From assembly GCA_024036415.1 (NCBI GenBank), contig JAMWET010004114.1:27559-91558 (forward strand): a stretch of 64,000 nt of DNA. Direction: 5' to 3'. Below, piece by piece: positions 22,666 to 33,734 of the stretch. The translations under genes and the position numbers were made by a program. The notes under the pieces are model-generated. The model was not told where the DNA came from, did not search any database, and saw only the letters and a program-made list of their open reading frames with translations. How positions within the stretch are numbered: the first letter of the stretch is position 1; the number at the start of each line of letters is the position of its first letter. This DNA comes from Prochilodus magdalenae. Its lineage: Eukaryota; Chordata; Actinopteri; Characiformes; Prochilodontidae.

Positions 22666-22880
22666 GAGAGAGAGAAAGAAAGTGTGACTGAAATAGCTAG
22701 ATCAGAAGAGAGATGGAGGTGAGAGAGGATGAGAACGTGAGGACAGGGAGAGAATGGTAAAAAAGAGAGAAAGAAGGGTAAGAGAGAGCAAGAGAGATGG
22801 AATGGAGAAGGTGTTAGAGACGGAAAGGGAGAAAGACAATGAGATGGAGAGATGGATAGAGAGAGAGAGATAAGGAGCTC
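22246..22880. repeat. Purine-rich (GA/GAAA) low-complexity tract
   Basis: About 635 bases are almost entirely A and G on the plus strand, with GAAAGAAAGAAAG at 22308-22330 and near-pure (GA)n at about 22624-22674. A related motif, AAAGGGTTAAAGAG, occurs twice (22479, 22584). Strand-asymmetric mirror repeats like this can form triplex DNA. Frames here are artefacts. Confidence 0.9.
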
Positions 22881-23163
22881 CAGTAAGTCGCTTTATAATG
22901 GTAGCTGACAGTAACATTCTCCACTGAGGCCTTCACCTCCCCCGGCTCTAATAATCACCACCTCAATCTTCCCTTCATCATCCACATTCATCATTTTCTC
23001 TTCACCCAGTGAGATTCCTGTCCCCTTACGTGCTCCCTTCATCACTGGCTCAACGCTCCAGGTCTCGTCAGGGCCTTGAAACACCTCCTCTGTTTGTGCG
23101 CTTGTTAAATGGCATCTCAACAGCGTTGTGCAATTACTCTAAAACATAATCAGCTGCAAATTA

Positions 23164-23890
23164 CATATTACTCTCCTCTGAGTAATTAGTACTCTAATTT
23201 GAGTACTTATTACTCTCCTCTGAGTACTTATTACTCTTCTCAGAGTATTTATTAATCTTCTCTGAGTATATATTACTCTCCTCTGAGTATTTAATACTCT
23301 TCTCTAATTACTTATTACTCTCATCTGATTACTTATTACTCTTCTCTAATTACTTATTACTCTCATCTGGTTACTTATTACTCTCCTATGATTACTTATT
23401 ACTCTCCTCTGATTACTTATTACTCTTCTCTGAGTATATATTACTCTCCTCTGAGTATTTATTACTCTTCTCTGAGTATATATTACTCTCCTCTGAGTAC
23501 TTATTACTCTTCTCTAATTACTTATTACTCTTCTCTGAGTATATTACTCTACTCTGAGTACTTATTACTCTTCTCTGAGTACTTATTTATGCTCCTCTGA
23601 GTACCTATTACTGTCCTCTGAGTATATAGTACTCTTCTCTGAGTACTTATTACTCTCCCCTGAGTATTTATTACTCTTATCTGATTACTTATTACTCTCC
23701 TCTGAGTACTTATTACTCTCTCCCAAGTACTTATTACATTTCTCTGATTACTTGTTACTCTTCTCTGAGTACTTATTACTTTTATTTGATTACTTATTAC
23801 TGTCCTCTGATTCCTTATTACTCTTCTCCGATTACTTATTATTCTCCTCCAATTACTTATTACTCTCCTCTGTGTACTTACTACTCCTCT
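23164..23890. repeat. 21-bp minisatellite, ~34 copies
   Basis: The unit is TACTCTCCTCTGAGTACTTA plus one T, with frequent TTCTCT/CCTCTG and GATTAC/GAGTAC variants. Because 21 is divisible by three, the plus strand carries a stop-poor frame of 7-residue units rich in Tyr and Ser (23388-23600), which is not a gene. It abuts a Tc1 fragment on the right. Confidence 0.95.
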
Positions 23891-23899
23891 TTGTAATCA

Positions 23900-24180
23900 G
23901 AGTGCTGATGACAGCTGCAGACAAGTGAACAATGAAGCCCTGTCATCTTGTCACTGCCAGCACCGTTGCCAGATGGCTGCATGGCGCAGGTCTGAATGCA
24001 TGGCGGTTACAATGACTGTCCTTAATACCACGTCAACACCACCAAAGACTGCAGTGGTGTCACTCCACCTTCACCCAGGAAGTGCAGATTCAAGCTGCAT
24101 GAGATGGATTATCACAAGACTCCATTAGGAGCCTCTACAACTCCATGCAGAGACATCTAGCATGTTGCGTTAGCACCCAC
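23900..24180 (+). mobile_element. Tc1-like element fragment
   Basis: It contains GATGGATTATCACAAGACTC, CATTAGGAGCCTCTACAACT and CCATGCAGAGACATCTAGCA, the plus-strand counterpart of the element family seen at 20.8, 34.7, 48.4, 52.4 and 58.5 kb. Both ends are missing. Confidence 0.6.
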
Positions 24181-24181
24181 A

Positions 24182-24560
24182 ATGACTAATATAATTGCTC
24201 CACCAAATGAATCCACCATCAGGACAAGACTGAACAACAGTGGTGTGCATGGCAGGGTTGCAAAGAGAAAGCCAGTGCCTTCCAAAAGGAACACTGCTGC
24301 AAATTCACAGTTTGCTAAACATCACCAGGTCAAGCCAGAATTCCACTGGAGAAGTCTGGAGAAATCAAATTGCTTCATTCCAGTGGAGGACCTTTATTCC
24401 ATCTGTGAAACATGGTGGGGGTAGTAGCAGGGTGTTTACTCAGGAAGGCTTACCATAATCGAGGGAATAATGAATTCTGAATTATTCCAGCACGTTCTCA
24501 AGGAAAATGTCAGGACCAAGAGAACATGGGTAATGCAGGAAGACAGTCCTAAGCACACAA
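24182..24560 (+). pseudogene. Degraded Tc1-like transposase
   Basis: Frames shared between 24182-24424 and 24240-24458 encode recognisable Tc1 transposase pieces: ESTIRTRLNNSGVHGRVA-K-KP (second helix-turn-helix region), then text from the catalytic domain (KHHQ, VKHGGGSSRVF). Nucleotides at 24520-24560 resemble the catalytic AspAsn box (GCAGGAAGACAGTCCTAAGC, then ACACAAG). Frameshifts and deletions break the gene. It belongs to a different Tc1 lineage from the fragment to its left. It is non-functional. Confidence 0.65.
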
Positions 24561-24879
24561 GTTTTGAAATGGCAAAGCTTCCATATGACTTACGCACTCA
24601 TGTCTCCAAACGCCTCCTCAGTGCATCCTTCCGTACTTCCCTGCTGCATTTCCCCAGTTTACAGACACCTACATTCCAGTCCTGCCACCTGTTCTGACTA
24701 AATCCTTCTTAATCTGAGTTTGACAAAAACAAATCTAATCAAGCAGGCAGGACATGTTTGAGTAGGGACTGCCTGAGTTCTGAGGCTGAAATAGCTAATG
24801 AGTAACGGACGCCTACAGCTCACAAATGAGCCTTACACAAAACGCACAACCAAATCATCACAACACTACATCAGGTTAG

Positions 24880-25090
24880 AAGAGACTGATGGACGTAGAT
24901 TATATGTCCAAAATTTTGTGGACGCCAGCTCATCCAATCCGTCTTCTGAAATCAAGGGAATACCATAAAAGCCTTTGCTTTTCATGGAAGGCTTTACAAT
25001 AGAGGTTGAAACATTGTTGTGAGAATCTGATGGCAGCAATAAGCTGATTAGTGAGCTTAGTTACTGATGTCGTATGATCAATTCTACATC
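24880..25090. mobile_element. DNA-transposon fragment (TGTGGACACC family)
   Basis: ATGTCCAAAATTTTGTGGAC, CTCATCCAATCC and ATGGAAGGCTTTACAAT, then TTGTGAGAATCTGATGGCAG parallel the segment at 60190-60360. This is a common fish DNA-transposon family. The copy is short and has no coding sequence. Confidence 0.5.
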
Positions 25091-25387
25091 ACTCAACTCT
25101 TTTTGGAGATACTGAATGGAGTTTTATCACTGTGGTGCGTGGCTGCTCCAGTGTCAATAAGAATGGTTCAAAATTGCATGGGGAAAATAGAAATCCTTAT
25201 CATTTTGGGGATGTGAGGTTTGGGTTCCAATAACGATGTTATGCAAGTTTCTCTCGATTGGCGCATTTCCCGTTGACCTTGTTTGCATGCATCATGGCCA
25301 TTTAATTAGGGTCAGATTTGATTGTATGTGCTTCTGTATGACATACTGTTAATTATAACAATGGGCAAAAGTCCAAATGAAAACATG

Positions 25388-26178
25388 TATGTCACGCTTC
25401 CGGGTTTCCCTGGCTCCTTCACTCTCCCGGACTCCACTTCCCAGAGGGCTACGCTCGATGACGTCATGTCTATGCACTCCTGATCGGATTCTCTGATTCG
25501 TGCCGGGTCACCGGAGTTTTAGTTCAGCTGTTTCTAATCACAGACTCTATGTAAGCCCTGGTTTACATGTGCTCATTGCGAAGCTTTGCTATACCTTGGT
25601 TTGCAATTCTGAGCGTTATATATCTGTTCTATGTGTATTTCGGGTTTCGACTCGCTTCGTTTATTGACTACTCTTGACTACTTGGTTGGTTGGTGTAGCT
25701 CAGCAGATAACACCACTACCTACCAGAGAGCCACCACCACCACATGTGGAAGACTGGGGTTCGAATCCTGGTCTGGGTGACTATGCTGTGCTACACCAAT
25801 AAGAGTCCTTGGGCAGGACTCCTAACACTACACTGGCCCACCTGTAATATGATTAACTTTGTAAGGATAACTTTGAATAAGAGCGTCAGCTAAATGCCAT
25901 AAATGTCTTTTGCCTTTTCCCTCTTGTGCTTGTATTCACTCTCTGTTTCTGAATCTCTGCCTACTCTCTTTGGACTCACCCTTCTGTCTAGCCCCTTTAA
26001 CTTGTTTGCTCTCGCTGCTCTTTCTTACCGGTTCTGACCTACGCCTGTCCCTGACTCTGCACCTGTCCATTTTCCGTCATTGCTGTTTACTGTTGCTTGG
26101 TTGGATAGCCCGCTTGTTAATAAAGCTCCTGTGGCTTATAGTTCTGCACACGTCGGCTTTGGGTTCCTTTTTGCCTGA
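25388..26178 (+). mobile_element. LTR-like/retroelement copy split by a SINE
   Basis: It opens GTCACGCTTCCGGGTTTCCC, then CTTCCCAGAGGGCTACGCTC, and ends with GTTAATAAAGCTCC (AATAAA at about 26117) and ACGTCGGCTTTGGGTTCC. The minus-strand copy at 39836-40325 has the same order of blocks and a TATAAATAG box. That pattern of TATA box, pyrimidine-rich middle and AATAAA near the end resembles an LTR or a non-autonomous retroelement. The copy is interrupted at about 25684-25908 by a tRNA-derived SINE. Confidence 0.5.
25684..25908 (+). mobile_element. tRNA-derived SINE
   Basis: The head reads GGTTGGTGTAGCTCAGCAGA (A box) and GGGGTTCGAATCC (B box at about 25757-25769), a tRNA-like RNA polymerase III promoter. 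The body holds GTGACTATGCTGTGCTACAC, and the tail reads AAGAGCGTCAGCTAAATGCC and ATAAATG. Related copies are at about 31775-31960 (plus) and 45150-45372 (minus). It is not a working tRNA gene, because no full cloverleaf or 3' acceptor stem is present. Confidence 0.8.
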
Positions 26179-26179
26179 T

Positions 26180-26400
26180 GATGTATCTAATTTTTTGTAG
26201 ACTTTTATGCACTACTGGATTACATGAGCTGCCGTTTACACAGTGTGAAAATTTCACGATGAACCGAACAACGGAAATGGCGGAACATGCCTTGGAAAAA
26301 AGGCCAAGCTCCATTGACTTACATTAAAATTAGATTAGGCTTAGGCCTCTCCTACAAAGTTGCCATTTTGGAGATACTTGTTTTTCTTTGGACAGTGAGA
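26180..26400 (-). mobile_element. MITE copy (CTGTCCAAAG family), minus orientation
   Basis: The right end GGAGATACTTGTTTTTCTTT, GGACAGTGA is the inverted left end of the family, and interior text matches in reverse. The left end has decayed. Confidence 0.55.
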
Positions 26401-26769
26401 GTAAGTGTGCCTAGACATTGGATATCAAGCATGCCTTGGCTAATCAACTGCTTTTGGAGCCAATGGAAAACCCGTAAAGTAGATTTTCTGTCCAAACTAC
26501 TCCTTTACCAGTCTAACCGAGAACCCTCGACTCGTCTCTTCTCAGCTGTTTCGTATTCTATGGCTGCAGTTTCCTACATGGTCCAACCTCAGCCTTTGTC
26601 TACCTTCTTCTTTAACTATTCACTTTTCCCCAAAGTCACACTTCACAAACCCAAGCCTTTTCCCCTCCAGGTCTTTCCTCAATTCTTCATCATAACCTCC
26701 ACCTCTAGCTCCGAGTTATTCTCCTCCTCCCCGTCTCTCCAGGCCGTCTATAGGGAGTCTGGCGCATGT

Positions 26770-27200
26770 ATACTTAATTGATTCCGAAAGGCGTTTTGAT
26801 TACTCTCTAACCATCGTAAACCAAAGGACTCCCTTTGCTTTTTGCATAATTAAGAGCAAATTGCTTTTGGTATGTATCTTTTTATGCTCTTAATCTGTCC
26901 ATGGGGATGTGGCAGAAATTAATTACGCCCTTGCAGACCCCTTCAGTGCGGAGCCGGCGATGGAAAAGGCCGTGACTGAATATTAAAAGGAGGGAAATCA
27001 ATGTAGTCATTTGCGGACGGCGTTAATCTCGGCAACAGGAGTCGTACGCAATAAGGCGTTAGGAATTCAAACTATCTGGGAAAAGGGCTTATCGCTTTCA
27101 CGCCTTGACTGAAGTCGGTGCGAATGACGGCTGGCCGGAACCTTTGAGGAACATGAGGTAAACAGCAAAGTCACGGCCCATGTTAGCTTCTTGCGTAGCT
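26770..27200. promoter_or_regulatory. Candidate conserved non-coding element in intron 2
   Basis: A repeat-free stretch with homeodomain-type cores (CATAATTAAGAGC, AAATTAATTACGCC), no long open frame and balanced composition, set among transposon debris. This texture is typical of enhancers near neural genes. The call rests on texture only, with no alignment. Confidence 0.3.
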
Positions 27201-28430
27201 TCAAAATAATGAGAAGAAACTTACAGCCCTGCTTAGGGACCGGGGAGGAACGGGTGTGGGGCGTTTAGCTTTCAAGAAGAAAGACAAGCGGAATGTTGTG
27301 ATCCTAGCTCCGGGAGCGTTCCGTTTCACAGTCGCCCCGTACAAATTCCGTCTGACTAACATCAGGCAGCAGCTGCTGCTAACGTGGCCTAGCTTTGATC
27401 TGTATGTAAATGGCGAGGCTTTAGACGGCGTCCTCATGCAGTGCGATTGTCTTCGGACAGAGGGAACTCGAAACTAATGGTCCCGCCGGGAACGCTCCTT
27501 TCATTCTCATATAGAACGATATCTGCTGGATCGCTGTTTTTCAGGCCCGCTCTTTCATCATATCGCTCCGTCGCTCTCTCGTTCTCTCTGTGGCTGGCCG
27601 CCATCTGAGGTCATTCGCACCGAGCAACGCAATTTCGGTGTTTTACCCTAAACTGAATAGGATACAGCAAAAAGCCAAACAGCGGGCTCATTCTCTGAAG
27701 CTTGTCGCTGCAAACAAAAACACACAATCAATTCATTAATCAAATGGAAGAATAGGCTTTTGAAGGCTGTTTGTGTGGAAAGCCATTATAGTCTGATGAG
27801 CTCTGATGATATGCTGGAAAGAGGCACCAGCTAAATACGCCATACAAATGAAAGCTTTCCAGATCATTAGAAAATATTGTGCGGCATTAGGCCACATTTA
27901 CTCCGGCTGAGGCGTAAGCTTATTGGTTGGAGCCATCAAGCCGCAAGCGTGTGTTTGGGGCAGATATCACCTGATACCAGTCTAGATCTTATTAACTTTA
28001 ATACGGTTCATAAATGATATATGGGGTCCCCTATGAAAGAGCCTTTCCCTGCTCTTCTGACTTTACTACCGTGTACTACAGTGTTGCTGTCTACATCCAA
28101 GATACAATGCAGGATGGAATAGGACTTGGGATGCTCAATGAGAACCTCATGGGGGACTGTAGTGAAAAATACAAACCTAGCCATACAGAAGCAGCCTCTA
28201 GGGATGGGTTTTCTGGTTTGACACTGGGAAATCCCACCTCTGGGATAACTGCAGGGAAATCCATTCAATGTGTGTTTACATGCACTTGAGGAATCAGATA
28301 ATGGTGGTCTACATGAGTCAGGCAATAATCTGTTTTCAATAAACTGCTTTACAGCCAGCCTATAAACTCATGTGGCATAAAACTCAAATGGCAAGAATTT
28401 CTTTATCAGAAAATATGACTAGACATCACC
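27201..28430. other. Repeat-poor intronic stretch, no gene seen
   Basis: Overlapping frames of 70-105 codons on both strands (27201-27477 and 28008-28325) look random and share no family motif. Composition is mixed with scattered CpGs. It may extend the candidate regulatory interval on its left. Confidence 0.35.
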
Positions 28431-28435
28431 TAGAA

Positions 28436-28630
28436 CAATGCTTTTCAGCCCTGGTCCTGGAGATACCCTGCACTGCACACTGGAGTGGATTCCCTGCTTT
28501 AACACACCCCTTATATCTCTGAATGGGCTTGTCAATGAGCTGATTGAATCTTGTGTGCTGGGATCAGGGAAAGCAATATAATGTGCAAGGCGGGGTGGCT
28601 CCAGGGCTAGGTTTGGAAAACACCAAACTA
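28436..28630. mobile_element. Palindromic hAT-type MITE
   Basis: The left arm is AATGCTTTTCAGCCCTGGTC, CTGGAGATACCCTGCACTGC. The right arm is the inverse (GTGCAAGGCGGGGTGGCTCC, then GGGCTAGGTTTGGAAAACAC). The centre reads GAGCTGATTGAATCTTGTG. This organisation is common in fish genomes and usually assigned to non-autonomous hAT elements. The assignment is from memory of the family. Confidence 0.5.
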
Positions 28631-29066
28631 GAAGATGTAGGATATTTAAATTCTTCTTTTCATTAAGCATGTCGTTTGGTTTAGCGTTGTGTTGCCATCT
28701 CATGGTGGCTGTGTTAAACACAGCATGCTTATTTCTGAAAGAAATCAGAGTAAGGGGTGTTCGTGCACTGCTAAACCTGGTTACTAAACTAATACCCTTT
28801 AGCTTGCTAGACATTAATTCAATCTAGGAAATCAAAATATTCTGTTTACATGACCATGCAAATAATCAGGAAATTGTAGAAACCTGAAGTGTACATACTT
28901 AGTGTTCAACAAATGACTTGATATCTAAATAAAAAAAGAGAAAATAAACAAAAATGTTATTTTGACTCAAAATCCAGAAGCAAAGCCATGGATGGGCTGG
29001 GGCCTGCTCGGATTACCTGCAGTTGCTCCCAATTAAAAACAGAAAGAATGTTTTCTAAGCTGCACA

Positions 29067-30770
29067 TATGATGTGTCATCTGTGGGGTATGATATGATGT
29101 GTGGTCTGTGGGGTATGATATGATGTGTGGTCTGTGGGGTATGATATGATGCGTCGTCTGTGGGGTATGATATAATGTGCGGTCTGTGGGGTATGATATG
29201 ATGTGTCGTCTGTGGGGTATGATATGATGTGTGGTCTGTGGCGTATGATATGATGTGCGGTCTGTGGGGTATGATATGATGTGTGGTCTGTGGGGTATGA
29301 TATGATGTGTGGTCTGTGGGGTATTTTATGATGTGTGGTCTGTGGGGTATGATATGATGTGTGGCCTGTGGGGTATGATATGATGTGTCGTCTGTGGGGT
29401 ATGTTATGATGTGTCATCTGTGGGGTATGATATGATGTGTCGTCTGTGGGGTATGTTATGATGTGTGGCCTGTGGGGTATGATATGATGTGTGGTCTGTG
29501 GGGTATGATATGATGGATCGTCTGTGGGGTATGATATGATGTGTCGTCTGTGGGGTATGATATGATGTGTCGTCTGTGGGGTATGATATGATGTGTGGTC
29601 TGTGGGGTATGATATGATGTGTCGTCTGTGGGGTATGATATGATGTGTCGTCTGTGGGGTATGATATGATGTGTGGTCTGTGGGGTATGATATGATGTGT
29701 CGTCTGTGGGGTATGATATGATGTGTCGTCTGTGGGGTATGATATGATGTGTGGTCTGTGGGGTATGATATGATGTGTCGTCTGTGGGGTATGATATGAT
29801 GTGTCGTCTGTGGGGTATGATATGATGTGTGGTCTGTGGGGTATGATATGATGTGTGGTCTGTGGGGTATGATATGATGTGTCGTCTGTGGGGTATGATA
29901 TGATGGATCGTCTGTGGGGTATGATATGATGTGTGGTCTGTGGGGTATGATATGATGTGTGGTCTGTGGGGTATGATATGATGGATCGTCTGTGGGGTAT
30001 GATATGATGTGTCATCTGTGGGGTATGATATGATGGATCGTCTGTGGGGTATGATATGATGTGTCGTCTGTGGGGTATGATATGATGGATCGTCTGTGGG
30101 GTATGATATGATGTGTCGTCTGTGGGGTATGATATGATGGATCGTCTGTGGGGTATGATATGATGTGTCATCTGTGGGGTATGATATGATGTGTCGTCTG
30201 TGGGGTATGATATGATGGGTCGTCTGTGGGGTATGATATGATGGGTCGTCTGTGGGGTATGATATGATGTGTCGTCTGTGGGGTATGATATGATGGGTCG
30301 TCTGTGGGGTATGATATGATGTGTCGTCTGTGGGGTATGATATGATGGGTCGTCTGTGGGGTATGATATGATGGGTCGTCTGTGGGGTATGATATGATAG
30401 GTCATCTGTGGGGTATGATATGATGTGTGGCCTGTGGGGTATGATATGATGTGTCGTCTGTGGGGTATGTTATGATGTGTCGTCTGTGGGGTATGATATG
30501 ATGGGTCATCTGTGGGGTATGATATGATGGGTCATCTGTCGGGTATGTTATGATGTTTGGTCTGTGGGGTATGATATGATGTGTCGTCTGTGGGGTATGA
30601 TATGATGGGTCGTCTGTGGGGTATGATATGATGTGTCGTCTGTGGGGTATGATATGATGTGTCGTCTGTGGGGTATGTTATGATGTGTCGTCTGTGGGGT
30701 ATGTTATGATGTGTCGTCTGTGGGGTATGATATGATGGGTCGTCTGTGGGGTATGTTATGATGTGTCGTC
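29067..30770. repeat. 26-bp minisatellite, ~65 copies, with higher-order units
   Basis: The unit is TGTGGGGTATGATATGATGT followed by GTCGTC, and it repeats over 1.70 kb. Variable bases give the types TCGTC, TGGTC, TCATC, GGATCG and GGGTCG. From about 29540 to 29880 the types cycle in threes (CG, CG, GG). From about 29890 to 30160 GGATCG units alternate with GTGTCRTC units. Since 26 is not a multiple of three, all minus frames cycle with a 26-residue period and stay open, giving frames of 113 and 333 codons that are not genes. Confidence 0.97.
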
Positions 30771-30774
30771 TTTG

Positions 30775-31370
30775 AGTGCTGTCCCTGTATGATGGCTATT
30801 TAAAATCATTAGGCTTTCAGCATCATTCCTGAATTGCAGAGGTATAGTCCAATCAATACACTCCAATCTTTATAGTTTTCCGGCTCTCCAATCACTTCTT
30901 AGAGCCGTTTCTATATGTCTTTGCCTCGAGCCTTCGGTTCTACATCAGTGCGTTTGAATTTGAAGCTCCAAAAGATGTTCCCGGGGGAGCTGTAAATGTG
31001 AGATCCCATCCAGAACAGAGCAAAGGATATCGTTTCTACTCGTCTAGCACTGCTGTCAAGAACAGGCTGTAGCCTGATGTGTTGACATTGCAGGACATTA
31101 GAGCATCTGGAATTGGTATCTACTCAAGTGACCCAGCCATGTTTTTTTCACAGGCCTGCCCATAAATGTCTCTCTACCTGCATCGCTGCTGCACACTACA
31201 TACTGAAACTGAAAGAAAGCAAACTTCAGCTAGCAAGTTCAGTGCCACTGTTATTATCTCGTCCATTGTTTTAATGAGGGGAAGTATTGCAAGCCTGACA
31301 GCCAGTGTTTACGATATGCGGAAGTGAACTGGAGAAGGTGGTTCTTTATATTAATCTCCTATTTTCCTTT
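30775..31370. other. Unique intronic stretch, nothing recognised
   Basis: No open frame, repeat or RNA gene stands out to the right of the minisatellite. Confidence 0.4.
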
Positions 31371-31774
31371 ACATGCATCAGTCAAAAGTTTAGAAACGAC
31401 TACTCATAGAAGGTTCTCCTCATGTTTATCTTAATAAACAATTGAAGAAAACATTAAACTGTAAAATAGCACTCATGGCATTATACAGTCCACCCTAAAA
31501 ACCTCCAAAATTGAATTAAATGAACCAGCTTTCTTAATCTGCAGTGGAGGCTGAGAGAACACAGCTTATTTCTAAGCAGTTTTGGGCCAATTCTATTGGT
31601 CGGTCCATCATGAATATTCACTAAACTAAAACAGGAACTAGAACTTTTAAACTGGGCAGAAAAGAGAACGTTTTTTAGAAAAGAGAACGTTTTTTTATGC
31701 ACAATGAATTATATATCAGAAGTGGCAATATGGCAGATTTATAATATTGTGATACATCACAGTATGGATAACAT

Positions 31775-31960
31775 CACCATCTGCCAGTTAGCTACCACCC
31801 CATGTGGGAGAGTGGGCTTCAGTTTCCAGTCTGGGTGACTATGCTGTGCTACACCAATAAGGGTCCCTGGGCAAGACTCCTAACACTACATTGGCCTTCC
31901 TGTCATAGGGTTAAGCTTGGAAGTCGCTCTGGATAAGAGCGTCAGCTAAATGCCATGATT
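31775..31960 (+). mobile_element. tRNA-derived SINE, 5'-truncated or diverged
   Basis: GGGTGACTATGCTGTGCTAC, ACCAATAAGGGTCCCTGGGC and TCGCTCTGGATAAGAGCGTC, AGCTAAATGCC match the body and tail of the SINE at 25684. The head is diverged (CAGTTTCCAGTCTGGGTGAC keeps part of the B-box region). Confidence 0.7.
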
Positions 31961-31984
31961 AAACATGGTATATGGCGATATTAA

Positions 31985-32542
31985 TGTTTCAGACATCTGA
32001 TCAGTAGAAGCTGTTGAGCCTGTAGAGCCTTTAAGATCACCAACCACATGCATTAGGTCGGTGCCTAAACTTTTGACTGATACTGTATATGCATAAGGCA
32101 AAATGCAAAACAGCACTTAGATCTCCCCCTTAGATCAGACAGAATCAATCAAAAGTTTAGGCACCCCCACCTAAGTGCATGTGGTTGGTGATCTTAAAGG
32201 CTCTACAGGCTCAACAGCTTCTACTGATCACCAACCACATGCATTTAGGTGGGGGTGCCTACACTTTTGACTGATACTGTATATGCATAAGGCAAAATGC
32301 AAAACAGCACTTAGATCTCCCCCTTAGATCAGACAGAATCAATCAAAAGTTTAGGCACCCCCACCTAAATGCATGTGGTTGGTGATCTTAAAGGCTCTAC
32401 AGGCTCAACAGCTTCTACTGATCACCAACCACATGCATTTAGGTGGGGGTGCCTAAACTTTTGACTGATACTGTATATGCATAAGGCAAAATGCAAAACA
32501 GCACTTAGATCTCCCCCTTAGATCAGACAGAATCAATCAAAG
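31985..32542. repeat. 194-bp tandem palindromic units
   Basis: TACTGTATATGCATAAGGC occurs at 32081, 32275 and 32469, exactly 194 bases apart, and units are nearly identical. Each unit holds long inverted arms: AAAGTTTAGGCACCCCCACC with ATGCATGTGGTTGGTGATC on the left, mirrored on the right by GATCACCAACCACATGCAT and GGTGGGGGTGCCTAAACTTT, around a ~30-base centre. A half-unit precedes (31985-32080) and a partial unit follows. A short relative is near 21460-21530. Confidence 0.85.
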
Positions 32543-32544
32543 AA

Positions 32545-33170
32545 GACCCAGAAAAAGTTTCATTTGAGCAGCTGGAATTCTCTAGCCTTCGTTTTTGCCT
32601 TCTTCTTCTTCTTCTCCTTCTTCTAATTATTAATACATTTCTCCACTGATTTATATTTGGTATGCCTAACTTTAATTAACAGTAACTCTTCTTCTCCCAT
32701 AACATCAAAACCATATTTTTCCCTGAACTCCAGCGAATGCGTCTCTTTCATCCGCGTATTGGTGTTTTAGATCATAATTCCATAAAACAAAGTAATACTT
32801 TATTCATTAGGCTCCTCTCGCAGAACTCACAAAGCACATCTCGCTAAAGACACTCAGAGAAAAGTACAAGGCCAAGATAAACGTTTAATTGGAATTATTT
32901 GATCATCCAAAAAGCCTTAAAATGTCTTTGAAAGGAGTTTAAAAGCAAAAGCAGAAAAATGAATAAATAATAAAGTATCCGCCACTGCTTAATGTTTGAC
33001 AGAAATAATAAGCCTTGATAAGTAATGGCATTAAATCCTATTTTCCTCAAAGAAAGTGATTATTAAACTGTATCGTTCACAGAACAGACGTATCTATTTT
33101 ATATATTTTTGGAGATTTTATGAGCTCATCGGACAAAAAAATGACTCAGCTTGTGTGTTTACGGTGGTAG
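32545..33170. other. AT-rich repeat-poor intronic stretch
   Basis: Apart from a (TTC)n run at about 32601-32623, no repeat or gene is seen. The AT-rich text with TTTAATTGGAATTA-type motifs might include regulatory sequence. Confidence 0.35.
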
Positions 33171-33175
33171 TAACT

Positions 33176-33730
33176 TCGGGCTCCTGCAGATGGCGCTGCA
33201 CGAGGATGATGAAACTATAAATACCTGTGTGGTGTGAGTGGCGGGATCCATAGATTGGGAGGAGGTGCTACAGTGCAGGGACTGTCTCCTTCCATGTGTT
33301 GCAAAGGGCTCCAAAGCAGATGTTAATGATTGGCTAAAGGAGTGTCAGCATGTGGGCGTGGCCAAAGACCATAGTGTGAAGGAAGTAGCTGAATCTGCAG
33401 GTGTATGGAAGCGTACGGTCATACGGGTCTACCAGCGGTGGCTAAAATCCCAGTCTACAGGAAATTCTCCTTGGAATTGTGCCAGGGAAGGCATCCACCA
33501 AATCTGGACCACCTGTGCAATACTTTAATGCATCTAGAAAGTTGGCCAGTACACGCCCAGGCCACACAAATCACAGCTGTTATTGGTGCTTGTGGAGGTG
33601 TTACACTCTATTAGGCATGTTTCAGTCACAGGTGACTCTCATTATGTCCTGTAAAACCAGTCAAGGTGAAATTATGGATTATGGATGTAATCCCACAAAT
33701 GTAGTAATTGTTATGTAGAGAAACTAGGTG
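33176..33730 (+). pseudogene. Tc1-like transposase N-terminal remnant
   Basis: The frame 33238-33528 encodes a helix-turn-helix segment (HSVKEVAESAGVWKRTVIRV, then YQRWLKSQSTGN), the paired-like DNA-binding start of a Tc1-type transposase, and then loses similarity. The left end GGTGGTAGTAACTTCGGGCT, CCTGCAGATGGCGCTGCA recurs inverted at about 37335-37370. Related copies are 36860-37372 (in intron 1) and 63150-63540. The catalytic domain is absent. Confidence 0.6.
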
Positions 33731-33734
33731 GTCC

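Noticed and set aside
23164..23890. CRISPR-like regular repeats
   Set aside because: Repeats are contiguous, with no unique spacers, and the context is eukaryotic. The same applies to the 26-, 39- and 44-bp arrays.
25684..25770. tRNA gene from A- and B-box-like text
   Set aside because: The body continues into a SINE with a typical tail, and no complete cloverleaf with acceptor stem is present.
29076..30405. 113- and 333-codon minus-strand frames with 26-residue repeats
   Set aside because: A 26-bp tandem unit read through all three phases gives a 26-residue period automatically. No domain or non-repeat coding flank.
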